This document shows positions 19,074 through 27,691 of a stretch of DNA of 64,000 bases, piece after piece (the stretch's first letter is position 1; the number at the start of each line of letters is the position of its first letter). A program made the position numbers and the translations under genes. The DNA comes from Paenibacillus luteus. GTDB lineage: Bacteria > Bacillota > Bacilli > Paenibacillales > Paenibacillaceae. The notes below the pieces were generated by a model that did no database searches, was not told where the DNA came from, and saw only the letters and a list, made by a program, of their open reading frames with translations. The stretch spans positions 62,001 through 126,000 of the forward strand of contig NZ_SKCD01000016.1 of NCBI RefSeq assembly GCF_006542765.1. The letters run 5' to 3'.

Positions 19074-22000
19074 TCAATGGTTGAGAATTTTTAGCGCAAG
19101 CCATACAAGATCCTCGATATCGATTTTGCCGTCAGTATTGTAGTCGTATTGCTTAACGAGATTCCATTCGGCATCGGTTGATTTCACGCCATATGCCTTA
19201 GCCACAATAGCCAGATCGCCTACGGAAAGCTTGTTATCTCCGTTGTTGTCCCCAATTACCGCTGTAATTACAGACTGCTTAAAGGCTTGCAGAGCGACAT
19301 TGAGTGCCGACGCTGCTTGTTGAATTTCGGAAGCGGTCGCCTGGCCGTTGTTGTATACACTCAACGCCAAATCGATCGCAGTTCGCAGGGTCAATTTGGA
19401 TCCGATCGGATATTGGCCGACCTGAGTGCCTTCTACCGCTGCCGAGTACAGAGTCTCGCTCTCGTGAATCAAGCTATCCAAAGCACTCCGATCAATGACA
19501 TCAATCTGTACCGTGTACGTGGAACCGCCAATCGTGCTTTCTTGTCCGACTTCATCAGCGACTATTACATTATCAATCGCAAGGTTCGTGAAGCCTGCTT
19601 CAGCGTTATTTCTTATCTTAAATTGTAGATTTGCAAGATTACCATTTGGATTGGTTCGGGCATCTCCCAAACGCACCGATATGAAACGAACTTTGCCATT
19701 AACCGCATCGGGTTGATCTCCAACGATGAGATATTTGCTCTCGTCCAGGGAGGATACGGAAACAAAGTCCAATTTAGCCGGATCATACACGACTGTTACA
19801 TCCTCTGCGAGTACGTTCTGCCCGCTAACATTGGACAATCCGTATTTCACATCCAGCGTAGCTCCTGAATTCACCGAAGTTGGTCCGGCCAACACACCGG
19901 AGGCACTTAGGTCTGCAGCAGTCACTTGAAGCGAGTCGATTCGCAGATTGGCTGCCTCGAATACCACATAAACAATTTGCTCGCCTGCAGGTGCGCCTTC
20001 TACATCCGCCATAACGTCCTGATACCCAAGCTCGTTGACAGTCTGGCTCGCTGTATTAGGCATCTTGTAGGTCGTCTTGCCGGTAACTGGAACGACGATT
20101 GTCGCAAAAGGCTTGGCAGATGGCGAACCAGCGCGCAGCGTGATGTTACCACCAGCTCCATCGCTTCCCACTCTGGCCGTAATCTCCTTTGCATTTGAGA
20201 AATTAGCTTTAGGGAGCGCAACCCAGGATCCTGCATTTTTAGACATGACAACGTAGTATTCTCCAGCGATTTTGTCAGATTTCAGGCTCTCAGTAGTCCG
20301 TGCTTTGGATGCTTCTCTGTATACTACTGCACTTGAATCATAAGAATGGTCGAAGACGTTAAAACGATCGGTCGCATTCAGCGACGCAAGCGACTTGCCA
20401 GATATCGTAATGTTCCGTACAGCCCGAATATCCTCGGAGGAACGTCCAATCATGAGCGTATATGAACCATCCTCAACGATATATTCCCCACGGTTGACAT
20501 CCCAAATCGCGAGGTCCTTCGGATCAAGGGATAACGTCACAATCGAATGTTCGCCTTGCGTCATTGAGACCTTGTCATAGGCAATCAACTTCTTGATCGG
20601 AGCCGCTGCGCCATAGGATGAATTATTTTTTCTTGCGTAAAGCTGAATGACTTCAGAGGTTGTGATTGAGCCCTCGTTCGTCAACTCCACGGAAACGTTA
20701 AAGGTCTGATCGCTTACTGCCGTCGCCGGAGCGGAGAAATCCTTGTACGTGAACTCTCCGTAAGAGAGACCGTGTCCGAACGGATAAGTGACATTTGCAT
20801 CCGTATACATGTAAGTCAGCTTTGCTTCTACCGGATCTGCGTTCGACATGTCGGATACGAAGCGCGGATCAAGCTGGCTAAGATTTGTGACCGTCGTGTT
20901 GCCTTCCGGGATTGAGTACTTGTCAATGGCAGGCAAAGCCGACATGTCGGCATACCAGGAAGCCGAGAGACGGCCTGTCGGTGCATAGTCGCCGAAGAGT
21001 ACATCCGTCAAGCCTTGAGCATCGAATTCTCCTGCGTACGGCTGCGTAACGATCGCGGATACGTTAGGATCATTTTGAATTTCTTCCATAATAACAGGCG
21101 AGCTAGCGATTAGAACGACAATGGTCTTCTTATTCTTAGCTTTGAAGGCTGCTGCCACGTTCTTGACGATCTTGTAATCGTCATTGCCGAGGTATAGGTC
21201 CGCCCGGTCGCTTCCTTCGCCACCACTATTGCTAGGATGAGCCCCGACAAATACGAGAGCGTAGTCCTGGGTGTCTGCCATTTCAGCAATGTCTATTCCC
21301 TTGCCAGCTTCCTGAACAACGGTCTTCTCAAACTTGGTGTTCGTCGAACGGGAATTGAAGTTCGCAATCGTACCAATGGCCGCCGAAGCGGTCGTTACTG
21401 CGCCGTCGGTGCTGGTCGTAAGCAGCCGACCGCTAAACAAGCCAGTCTGAATCGCGAGTCCGCCAGAAACGATCGAATTCTTGCCATCTCCATCTAACTC
21501 AAATCGAAGCTTCGGTGGCACCGTGCTGTTCGTTGCCAGAGAAGTCAGCGTGCTCCAATTCGAATTCGTCAACGTCAAGTTAGCCGAAGCCGTATTGCCC
21601 ACGGCAGAACTATTCGCAGTCGGCGCTGTCACCCACAGGTTGTTGGACTTCGACTTAAGGCTTGCTGCATTCTGCCCCCAATCGTAATATTCAAACAATT
21701 GAGCGGTACTGAACGTATGGTCTGAAGTTGAATAGTTTGCGTTTAATTGTGCTCCTGTACCTGTTCCAGCCGTCAGATATTTGCCGTTTGCTTCCGACTT
21801 CAGAGCGATGACCTCGCTGCCCGTCGTAAACTTGGCATGATCAGCACCGATCGTCTTCAGGATCGAGTACAGCGGAGTCTTGCCGGAGTTGTCGATGTTC
21901 GGCGTGCTGGCCGCATAGCCGGGACGCATCCGCATATCCGCGTAAACACCAACGATTCCTGCCTTGTTATTCTTGGACAGCGGCAGCGCCTCGTCTGTGT

Positions 22001-23342
22001 TCTTCAATAAAACGACAGTCTCTCTAGCCGCCTGAAGCGCGATTTCTTTATGCTCTTGCGTGTTAAAATCAGTAAGCGACTTCGAGACATCCTTCGCCTG
22101 GGAGGCAAATGGATAATTCGTCGGAATGCCGTTTCCGTCAGGCTCATTAAAGATTCCGAGTCGAACAAGCTGATTCACGAGCGGACGTCCCGCTTCCTGA
22201 ACATCCTCTAGCCTAATGTCGTACAAGCCTTCTTTGACCGCGTTCGCGAGCGTCACGACATCAGTCTTGTCCGTCCCGCTTGCCCGGACAGATTCCGAAT
22301 GCGCGAGCACCATCAACGCGAGTGCATGCTTGCGATCAACTGTATACTGTGAATCATATCCGTTGCTGAAGCTAGTGTTAAACAGATGGTTCTCGCCGTT
22401 GAAGTCCGGCGAAGAATACATGCCGTACTTTGCTATAGTGTTGCCGAGAATCATATAAGGCGAAATAATGTTAGGCACGCCGTTCGTCCGTCCAAACGAA
22501 GTCATTACCCCCGCAACCGAGCCGGACTCAAGTCCCTTAAACGCTGAAGGTATTTGGTATTCGTAAATCGCGCGGGCACTAGCAGCCGTACTGGAAGTCT
22601 GCCTAAACCATTCCGAATTGTATAAGGAGAAGTGCTTCGTTCCGACGACCGCCCGCTGCCAGAACCCATCCTCACTTGATTGCTGGTTCGTTCCTGCCAA
22701 ACCAGCCGCCAAGTTGTCGATTAAAGTAGCTGATAAGTATGGATCCTCGCCGTACCCTTCCGGCGTTCGTCCGTTGAGCGGGTTGACACGCACGTCCGAA
22801 ATGGCGGTAAAGGCGATTGAACGAGAGGTATTGCTGCCGTTATGAATGTTAGCCGTCCCTTGCTTGACGTTCAACTGACTGATCTTCTCACTACCCATGA
22901 CTTGTCCAATCTGGGTATTTAGCTCCTTGTTCCACGTTTGGCCCAAGCCGACCGCTGCTGGGAAGTCTGTGGATACGCCCATCACATTATCCGCTGCGGC
23001 CAATCCCCCAGGAATCGTCCTGCCCAAATTCCCGTTGTTATCCGCGTTGTTCATAACAAACGTATAGTTGTCTCGGATGCCAGTTGCGTATAGCGCAGCA
23101 CCTTCTAACCCAATGTAATCGTAATACGCATCAACGAAAGCGTCCAAGTGACTAGGAATGCCATCAAAAATCGGCATTCCGTTAAAAATGCCACCGGTTT
23201 GTGCCTTAAACGTAATTCCGCTACCTGTATCGGCGGCAAGAGCCGTCGGAGGCATAACTTGTACTAACAGTCCCACCGACAACACACCAGCCATCAGCGT
23301 TGAAATTACTTTTTTCCTTTTTTTGGTGACCGCATAGCTCAT
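19074..23342 (-). CDS. Secreted multidomain GH3 glycosidase with cohesin, FIVAR and dockerin modules
   Basis: Large extracellular GH3-type beta-glycosidase. A basic N-region and hydrophobic core form a signal peptide ending near TALAAD. Domains: GH3 N-terminal barrel (~45-400), with the expected nucleophile Asp near 313 in SSPDFNGEN; a GH3 C-terminal domain split by a ~140-residue beta-trefoil/fascin-like insert (~510-650); FnIII (~880-960); a CBM6-like beta-sandwich (~1000-1140); a cohesin-type domain (~1145-1280, VVYDPAKLDFVSV); a FIVAR-like helical domain (~1285-1355); and a type I dockerin with two Ca-binding repeats (DNNGDNKLSVGDL and YDYNTDGKIDIEDL). The ATG five residues into the longest frame is chosen because GGCAGGTG precedes it; the outer ATG has no clear site. 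A cohesin and a dockerin on one chain could let it form chains or dock on the neighbouring SLH-cohesin protein (inference). Confidence 0.85.
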   Translation of the reverse strand: MSYAVTKKRKKVISTLMAGVLSVGLLVQVMPPTALAADTGSGITFKAQTGGIFNGMPIFDGIPSHLDAFVDAYYDYIGLEGAALYATGIRDNYTFVMNNADNNGNLGRTIPGGLAAADNVMGVSTDFPAAVGLGQTWNKELNTQIGQVMGSEKISQLNVKQGTANIHNGSNTSRSIAFTAISDVRVNPLNGRTPEGYGEDPYLSATLIDNLAAGLAGTNQQSSEDGFWQRAVVGTKHFSLYNSEWFRQTSSTAASARAIYEYQIPSAFKGLESGSVAGVMTSFGRTNGVPNIISPYMILGNTIAKYGMYSSPDFNGENHLFNTSFSNGYDSQYTVDRKHALALMVLAHSESVRASGTDKTDVVTLANAVKEGLYDIRLEDVQEAGRPLVNQLVRLGIFNEPDGNGIPTNYPFASQAKDVSKSLTDFNTQEHKEIALQAARETVVLLKNTDEALPLSKNNKAGIVGVYADMRMRPGYAASTPNIDNSGKTPLYSILKTIGADHAKFTTGSEVIALKSEANGKYLTAGTGTGAQLNANYSTSDHTFSTAQLFEYYDWGQNAASLKSKSNNLWVTAPTANSSAVGNTASANLTLTNSNWSTLTSLATNSTVPPKLRFELDGDGKNSIVSGGLAIQTGLFSGRLLTTSTDGAVTTASAAIGTIANFNSRSTNTKFEKTVVQEAGKGIDIAEMADTQDYALVFVGAHPSNSGGEGSDRADLYLGNDDYKIVKNVAAAFKAKNKKTIVVLIASSPVIMEEIQNDPNVSAIVTQPYAGEFDAQGLTDVLFGDYAPTGRLSASWYADMSALPAIDKYSIPEGNTTVTNLSQLDPRFVSDMSNADPVEAKLTYMYTDANVTYPFGHGLSYGEFTYKDFSAPATAVSDQTFNVSVELTNEGSITTSEVIQLYARKNNSSYGAAAPIKKLIAYDKVSMTQGEHSIVTLSLDPKDLAIWDVNRGEYIVEDGSYTLMIGRSSEDIRAVRNITISGKSLASLNATDRFNVFDHSYDSSAVVYREASKARTTESLKSDKIAGEYYVVMSKNAGSWVALPKANFSNAKEITARVGSDGAGGNITLRAGSPSAKPFATIVVPVTGKTTYKMPNTASQTVNELGYQDVMADVEGAPAGEQIVYVVFEAANLRIDSLQVTAADLSASGVLAGPTSVNSGATLDVKYGLSNVSGQNVLAEDVTVVYDPAKLDFVSVSSLDESKYLIVGDQPDAVNGKVRFISVRLGDARTNPNGNLANLQFKIRNNAEAGFTNLAIDNVIVADEVGQESTIGGSTYTVQIDVIDRSALDSLIHESETLYSAAVEGTQVGQYPIGSKLTLRTAIDLALSVYNNGQATASEIQQAASALNVALQAFKQSVITAVIGDNNGDNKLSVGDLAIVAKAYGVKSTDAEWNLVKQYDYNTDGKIDIEDLVWLALKILNH

Positions 23343-23469
23343 TCGCGCACCTGCCATCTCATTAGATTTTGGTTAAGGCCAATTGAAATAAGGCTCCATG
23401 CTTTTCAAGACACTTTTGATGCTTTCCCCTCCCTTTTGAAACACTGTCTACCTTGGATGACAAATTAAT

Positions 23470-23483
23470 TGTAAGCGATTCCT
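23470..23483. promoter_or_regulatory. cre-like (CcpA) site upstream of the GH3 gene
   Basis: TGTAAGCGATTCCT matches the Bacillota catabolite-responsive consensus TGWAARCGYTWNCW at 13 of 14 positions. It lies about 130 bp upstream of the GH3 start, suggesting glucose repression. One such match per window can arise by chance. Confidence 0.45.
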
Positions 23484-23670
23484 TTTCATCTTATAAGTGC
23501 GCTATTTATTTGTTTCAGTCCTTATATTTTGGATTTAGATACCGGAGAAAACTCGTGACACAGCTTATCGATTAAGATGATTCGGTCCTTGATCCTTGAT
23601 TGTTTTGGGTGGAGAATCCGGAGATGTGTTTCAGATTAACATGAAGAAGTAGGCATTTTACGCAAAAACA

Positions 23671-23698
23671 AATAGACCGCCTTTAAAGGCGGTCTATT
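23671..23698 (-). terminator. Strong hairpin followed by T-rich tract on the minus strand
   Basis: A perfect 28-bp palindrome (AATAGACCGCCTTT and its complement) is followed on the minus strand by TTGTTTTTG. It could end the BlaI/BlaR1-like transcript, although it lies ~250 bp past that stop codon. Confidence 0.55.
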
Positions 23699-23951
23699 AC
23701 TCGGAGAGTCATGCTGACGCACGGCTCTCTTGGCATTGCACGCTATTTCTCGAACAATTGAAACATAAATTTCAAGGGACTTAAAACATCATATCATCGT
23801 TACAACTGCAATATTCTTTCCCGACCAAAGCTTAAAGTTATAGCCGGATTCGAGCAATGCCCAAGGTGCCTCGTCCACTATATAAGCCACATCTGCAGCG
23901 CGCTAACGATTTACTTTTCCTCGTCCCTCAAACAGTAACCAAAAAACTTGT

Positions 23952-25436
23952 TTAGCTTTGCCCTTCTGAGTTCTTAGATTTCCTTCTTAAAATAAGCTCT
24001 TGATTCAATTTATACTTTTCTTCATTGAACCTTTCAAGCAGCAATTCACTATTTTCCACTTTGCTCCATTTAGCTTCATCAAATTGAGCGATCAACTTGC
24101 CCTTTTGTTCCAGTTCATATAATACCCTTTGAACCGCAGGGTCATTTGAATCTTGTTGGTCTGCGTAATGTGCGGTTTCGATAGCAAACATGTCTTTGTA
24201 CGCTGCAAAAGCTTCATCAAATTGTTCAAGGGCACTTTTTGGGTTTAATTCTGCTTCCAAATCGGCAGCTTTAGTCGCCAACTCCTTCAACCTCTGCTCA
24301 TCCTCTGTAGTTGCGCCGGGCGCATCAGCAATTTTCTTCTGTGCTTCATAGCTTTCAATTACATCATGCGAATCAACTTGTTTGCCGTTTAAGCTGGAAT
24401 AAATCGTACCGGGTTTCAAAACTGCGTCGCTACCGTTGGAGACGGTTGAACAAGCAGCCAACACGCCAAGTATAAGGATAACCGTACAGAAAAGGGGGAT
24501 GCCGTTTCTTCTTTTCTTCATACTTAGGATAGACGTGAACCTTTGTTTCATCGTATGTTTTCCTCCCAAAAAGCTCGTGGATAGCACCAAAAAGCGAGAG
24601 CTCGGCTTCTGTATTGCCGATAAAATAGCTTCGCAATATCGTTTGCGATAAGCCAGGCTTTGTTTGCTGACAACCGTATCGTCACAATACAATTCAATCT
24701 CCCGATTTGCTTCCCGTACTAACAGCCATACAAACGGATTAAACCAATGCAAAGCATTCACCGTCAAGAGCAGCAGCTTATACAGCATGTCACGATGCTT
24801 ATAATGAACTATTTCATGTTTGATAATGAATTCCAGTTCCTCGTCGGAATATTGCTCATGCGGCAAAAACAACATCGGTTTTCTGAAACCAACAAGCATC
24901 GGGTTTGGAACTTTTTCGCTGGTGACTACAGCTATAGCCGAAGGTACGTCCATTGCAATCATAATGCTATTAATCCGAGAGGCAACTTGGCTGCTCTCTA
25001 TGGGCCTGCTCCAACAAAGCGCTTGCTTCCGGAACGAATAGTACCCCGCTGCATGGTAACTGAAAAACAATGCACTCCCAATAAGCCAGATCAAGATTAG
25101 GATGAAAAAAAGCAAAGAGGCCTGCGTGACCGGTTCGATGGCTGCCTGAACAGGTAGTGCGGCGATAGGCTGTTCAACTCGTGTGTTTGCTTGCGAGATG
25201 CCTTGAATGGCTTTATTCATAACTGAGTTATCGGGTAACTGGACCTTTATCCCTATATTTTCAAATGACAAATTGAATGGCAATAGCAACCGGATAGCCA
25301 TAATCATCCATATCCAGTAAGTCCATTTTGCCGTATAGTGTTTACGCAGCAAGGGAGTCAAGAGAAGCAAGCTTAAAATGAGCAGACTAGTTGTAACCGA
25401 AATCGTCAGATAGTCTATAAATAGGCTTGTAAGCAT
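23952..25436 (-). CDS. BlaR1-like M56 family membrane metallopeptidase / sensor
   Basis: Membrane protease partner of a BlaI-type repressor. About four membrane helices (TM1 ISVTTSLLILSLLLLTPLL) surround a cytoplasmic zinc peptidase with HEIVH (~207-211) followed by YCDD, which supplies the third ligand region. After the last helix (~305-325) there is an extracellular ~170-residue charged tail rich in Glu, Lys and Gln that does not resemble the penicillin-binding sensor of true BlaR1; the signal sensed is therefore unknown and beta-lactam sensing is not supported. The ATG is chosen over the preceding in-frame GTG because GGAGG is 7 bases upstream. TGATG overlap with the repressor gene implies translational coupling. 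Confidence 0.85.
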   Translation of the reverse strand: MLTSLFIDYLTISVTTSLLILSLLLLTPLLRKHYTAKWTYWIWMIMAIRLLLPFNLSFENIGIKVQLPDNSVMNKAIQGISQANTRVEQPIAALPVQAAIEPVTQASLLFFILILIWLIGSALFFSYHAAGYYSFRKQALCWSRPIESSQVASRINSIMIAMDVPSAIAVVTSEKVPNPMLVGFRKPMLFLPHEQYSDEELEFIIKHEIVHYKHRDMLYKLLLLTVNALHWFNPFVWLLVREANREIELYCDDTVVSKQSLAYRKRYCEAILSAIQKPSSRFLVLSTSFLGGKHTMKQRFTSILSMKKRRNGIPLFCTVILILGVLAACSTVSNGSDAVLKPGTIYSSLNGKQVDSHDVIESYEAQKKIADAPGATTEDEQRLKELATKAADLEAELNPKSALEQFDEAFAAYKDMFAIETAHYADQQDSNDPAVQRVLYELEQKGKLIAQFDEAKWSKVENSELLLERFNEEKYKLNQELILRRKSKNSEGQS

Positions 25437-25828
25437 CACGTTTCCTCCTTTTCCACTTTATCAATTAACTCCCGAAGCTCAGAAAGATCGGTTTTATTAA
25501 TCGCTTTTCCATTATAAAGGGACATAACCATGTCTTGAACTGAATTGCCGAACAGCTTTATTAATGTAGACTTGCCTTCGCTCTCCTTATATTCGCTTTC
25601 CGATACAGCGGAACAATATCTGTTATATCGTCCTTCTTTCTCGCAATAGAGAAAGCCCTTATCAATCAATCGCGCAAGCACGGTCATAAGGCTAGGCAAT
25701 GACCATTTTCGTTTATCCCGCAGTTGGTCCAAAATGTAGGAAGAACTGACTAATTGGCCATTCCTCCAGATCACCAGCATGATTTCCAATTCTGCATCCG
25801 GCAGTCGTTTCAGTCTATTTTCCACCAA
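25436..25828 (-). CDS. BlaI/MecI/CopY-family transcriptional repressor
   Basis: 130-residue winged-helix repressor. The N-terminal wHTH (~8-75, LPDAELEIMLVIWRNGQLVS, WSLPSLMTVLARLIDKGFL) is typical; the C-terminal ~45 residues form the dimer and cleavage region acted on by the cognate M56 protease in the known systems. It starts with GTG after GGGAGGG. An 18-bp operator with TACA-N2-TGTA core overlaps its -10 box, so autoregulation is very likely. Confidence 0.92.
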   Translation of the reverse strand: MVENRLKRLPDAELEIMLVIWRNGQLVSSSYILDQLRDKRKWSLPSLMTVLARLIDKGFLYCEKEGRYNRYCSAVSESEYKESEGKSTLIKLFGNSVQDMVMSLYNGKAINKTDLSELRELIDKVEKEET

Positions 25829-25840
25829 TCAACCCTCCCT

Positions 25841-25858
25841 ATTATACAGTTGTATAAT
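25841..25858. promoter_or_regulatory. BlaI-type operator overlapping the -10 box
   Basis: ATTATACA-GT-TGTATAAT is a perfect inverted repeat with the TACA-N2-TGTA core known from BlaI/MecI operators. It contains a TATAAT -10 hexamer reading toward the repressor gene and ends 13 bp before its start codon. Confidence 0.85.
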
Positions 25859-25981
25859 CAAGACGCTCATGATCCACAAAAGGTTGCGGGGGCGTTGAGA
25901 AAAATTGGATAAATCCCCATTTCAACGGCATAAGAAGAAAGCTTCCAGTACGATTTGTAGTCTTTTCGTGGCGCTTCAACT

Positions 25982-27124
25982 CTACAACTCGACCAGTAAC
26001 CCATTGATACGAAGCTCTTTTATATTTTCAATTTTAGTTGGCGAAGTCGGGAAGTATTTGATATACGTTTCCCCGTTTGTTTCACCTATTACCGCATGAT
26101 TGTAAGTTATTTTAGTCCCATCATCCATTGTTGCTTCGATATCAAATCGATCCGAGTCCTTTATATTCCCTCTAATCTCTATCCCTAATGGCTGAATCGT
26201 GATTTCATCGAGCTTACTATTGCCCAATTCAACATCCCTGATCACTCTCTTTGATTTATCCACTGCTTCAATCTTAAACGTAGTTGCCCATTTTCCTTCT
26301 GTATAGTTATTGTTTTTTACAAAAGAACCATACAAAGAATAGTTTGAAACTTCCTGTGGCTCTATATCATAGATATATTCTAGATATTCTCGGCCATAGG
26401 CTGTGCTTCCCTGCTCATCGATTCCAAATGCAACACTACTCGACTCTATTCGATCTCCTCCAGCGTTCAAGAGATATAGAAAACCGTGATCATCCCTCGT
26501 GTCATTCCATTTTGTTTGAATATGAAGTCTCCCATCCACATAGCCGATATTCGTTATTTTCACAAAATCAATATTTGGTATTTCAATGCTTTTCTCGTCG
26601 ACGTTCAAAATATTAATGATGCCCTTCTCTTCTAATTCAGGGAATAAGTCACCACTGCCTCCAGGGATATTTCTCATGTTTAGCGAAATCACTCTAGGAG
26701 AATAGTTAATGACATCCGCTAAAACAACTTGTGTTTCCATATCCTTAAAATATTGTTTATCACTTAAAAATGAACTAACGCGAACCGTAACTTTTTTCCC
26801 GTTCAACTTATTGCCGCCATTAGCAATCATTCTTATGGTTGCCGTATTTGTGGACTCGTCATAATGAACCAGCTCATGAGTAAACATAGTTGCACCGTTA
26901 ATCGAATAATTGTACAGATCCATTGTTTTATCGATACGCTCACCCGTTAAGTCCCTCATGGTCAAATAAACAATCAACGTTTTATCATCATTCATTGCTG
27001 CAATGACTTCCATTTTAATTCCATTGTCTTCCGAAGTCAGCTCGATTGGCTGTAAAAATTGAAAGATCGGTGTGCCGCTTATGGTTATTAATTTATTGAT
27101 ACTGCTGATAGTTTTTACAAACAT
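25982..27124 (-). pseudogene. Anti-sigma factor remnant (DUF4179-like extracellular part only)
   Basis: The 380 residues look like the extracytoplasmic region of a DUF4179-type anti-sigma factor (IELTSEDNGIKMEVIAAMND onward). The cytoplasmic sigma-binding N-terminus and the transmembrane helix are missing. The frame opens inside the truncated sigma gene, 32 bp before that gene's stop, in another frame, and no ribosome binding site is visible. This fits a deletion that removed the end of the sigma gene and the start of this one. Confidence 0.7.
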
Positions 27125-27338
27125 TGATCGCTATTTTCATAATCCATGTTTTTTCATTAGCATGGCCTTTGAATTGCGAATAGCTTTTATAAACTTTAAT
27201 TAACGTATCCTGAACGGCATCTTCTGCTAAGCGAATATCTTTAAGATATAGAAAGCACATGCGAAGCAAAGAGTTTCCATATTCCGCTATAATCCTTTTC
27301 ATATCTAAATATTCTTCTCCTTCTGAACCCAAAATCAT
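27093..27338 (-). pseudogene. ECF sigma factor fragment (region 2 only)
   Basis: 81 residues covering sigma-70 region 2 (YGNSLLRMCFLYLKDIRLAE, DTLIKVYKSYSQFKG, WIMKIAINVCKNY). ECF sigma factors are normally 160-190 residues; the linker and region 4, needed for -35 recognition, are absent because the frame ends shortly after IAINVCKN. AAGGAGGAGGG lies before the ATG, so it was once well expressed. Confidence 0.8.
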
Positions 27339-27361
27339 TTACTTCCCTCCTCCTTATATCT

Positions 27362-27392
27362 ATTAGACACATGAAACCCCATTTTTCTTTCA
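27362..27392 (-). promoter_or_regulatory. Possible ECF-type promoter of the sigma remnant
   Basis: On the minus strand TGAAAG, 17 bp, then TGTCTAAT resembles ECF promoters (TGAAAC near -35, CGTCTA-like near -10), as expected for an autoregulated sigma gene. It ends about 24 bp before the start codon. Only a partial match. Confidence 0.35.
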
Positions 27393-27471
27393 TATTTTTT
27401 TCATTTCGCATGTGGCTTTTTGCCGCCCTCCGGTGTCTAAGGAAATGTAAGGCCAAGAGGAGGTTCTTACC

Positions 27472-27497
27472 ATGTCAGGAGCTCATGTCAGGAACTC
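27472..27497 (+). repeat. Two tandem 13-bp repeats
   Basis: ATGTCAGGAGCTC is followed at once by ATGTCAGGAACTC (12 of 13 identical). A good GAGGAGG site precedes the first ATG, but the frame closes after eight codons, so a coding role is not supported. Confidence 0.6.
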
Positions 27498-27620
27498 ATG
27501 ACAAACGCCCTGTTTATCCGAATCTTCCAACCTTTCATCAAGCACAGCACTTTAAATATCTTTGAACCATGTGCAATGGGTCGAGTATGTAAAGAACAAA
27601 TCCTAACCGTTCTAGCTATT

Positions 27621-27668
27621 AAAAAAAAGGTGCCCCAAGAGCCAATGGCTTTTGGGGCGCCTTTTCAT
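27621..27668 (-). terminator. Terminator of the tandem esterase gene
   Basis: On the minus strand a GGCGCCCCAA / TTGGGGCACC stem with an inner GCCATTGGC element is followed by eight T residues, ~25 bp after the esterase stop. Confidence 0.85.
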
Positions 27669-27691
27669 AACTTCCTAATCTTTTGCTTTGC

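Larger units (their letters stand above)
23358..23951. other. Intergenic region: GH3 promoter side and BlaR1-like gene 3' side
   Basis: No gene is supported here. It holds a cre-like site and the GH3 leader next to the GH3 gene, a perfect 28-bp palindrome, and ~230 bp of unrecognised sequence before the stop of the BlaR1-like gene. Confidence 0.6.

Noticed and set aside
27472..27498. Eight-codon frame after a strong GAGGAGG site
   Set aside because: Too short and explained by a tandem repeat; no evidence of translation or conservation from one sequence.
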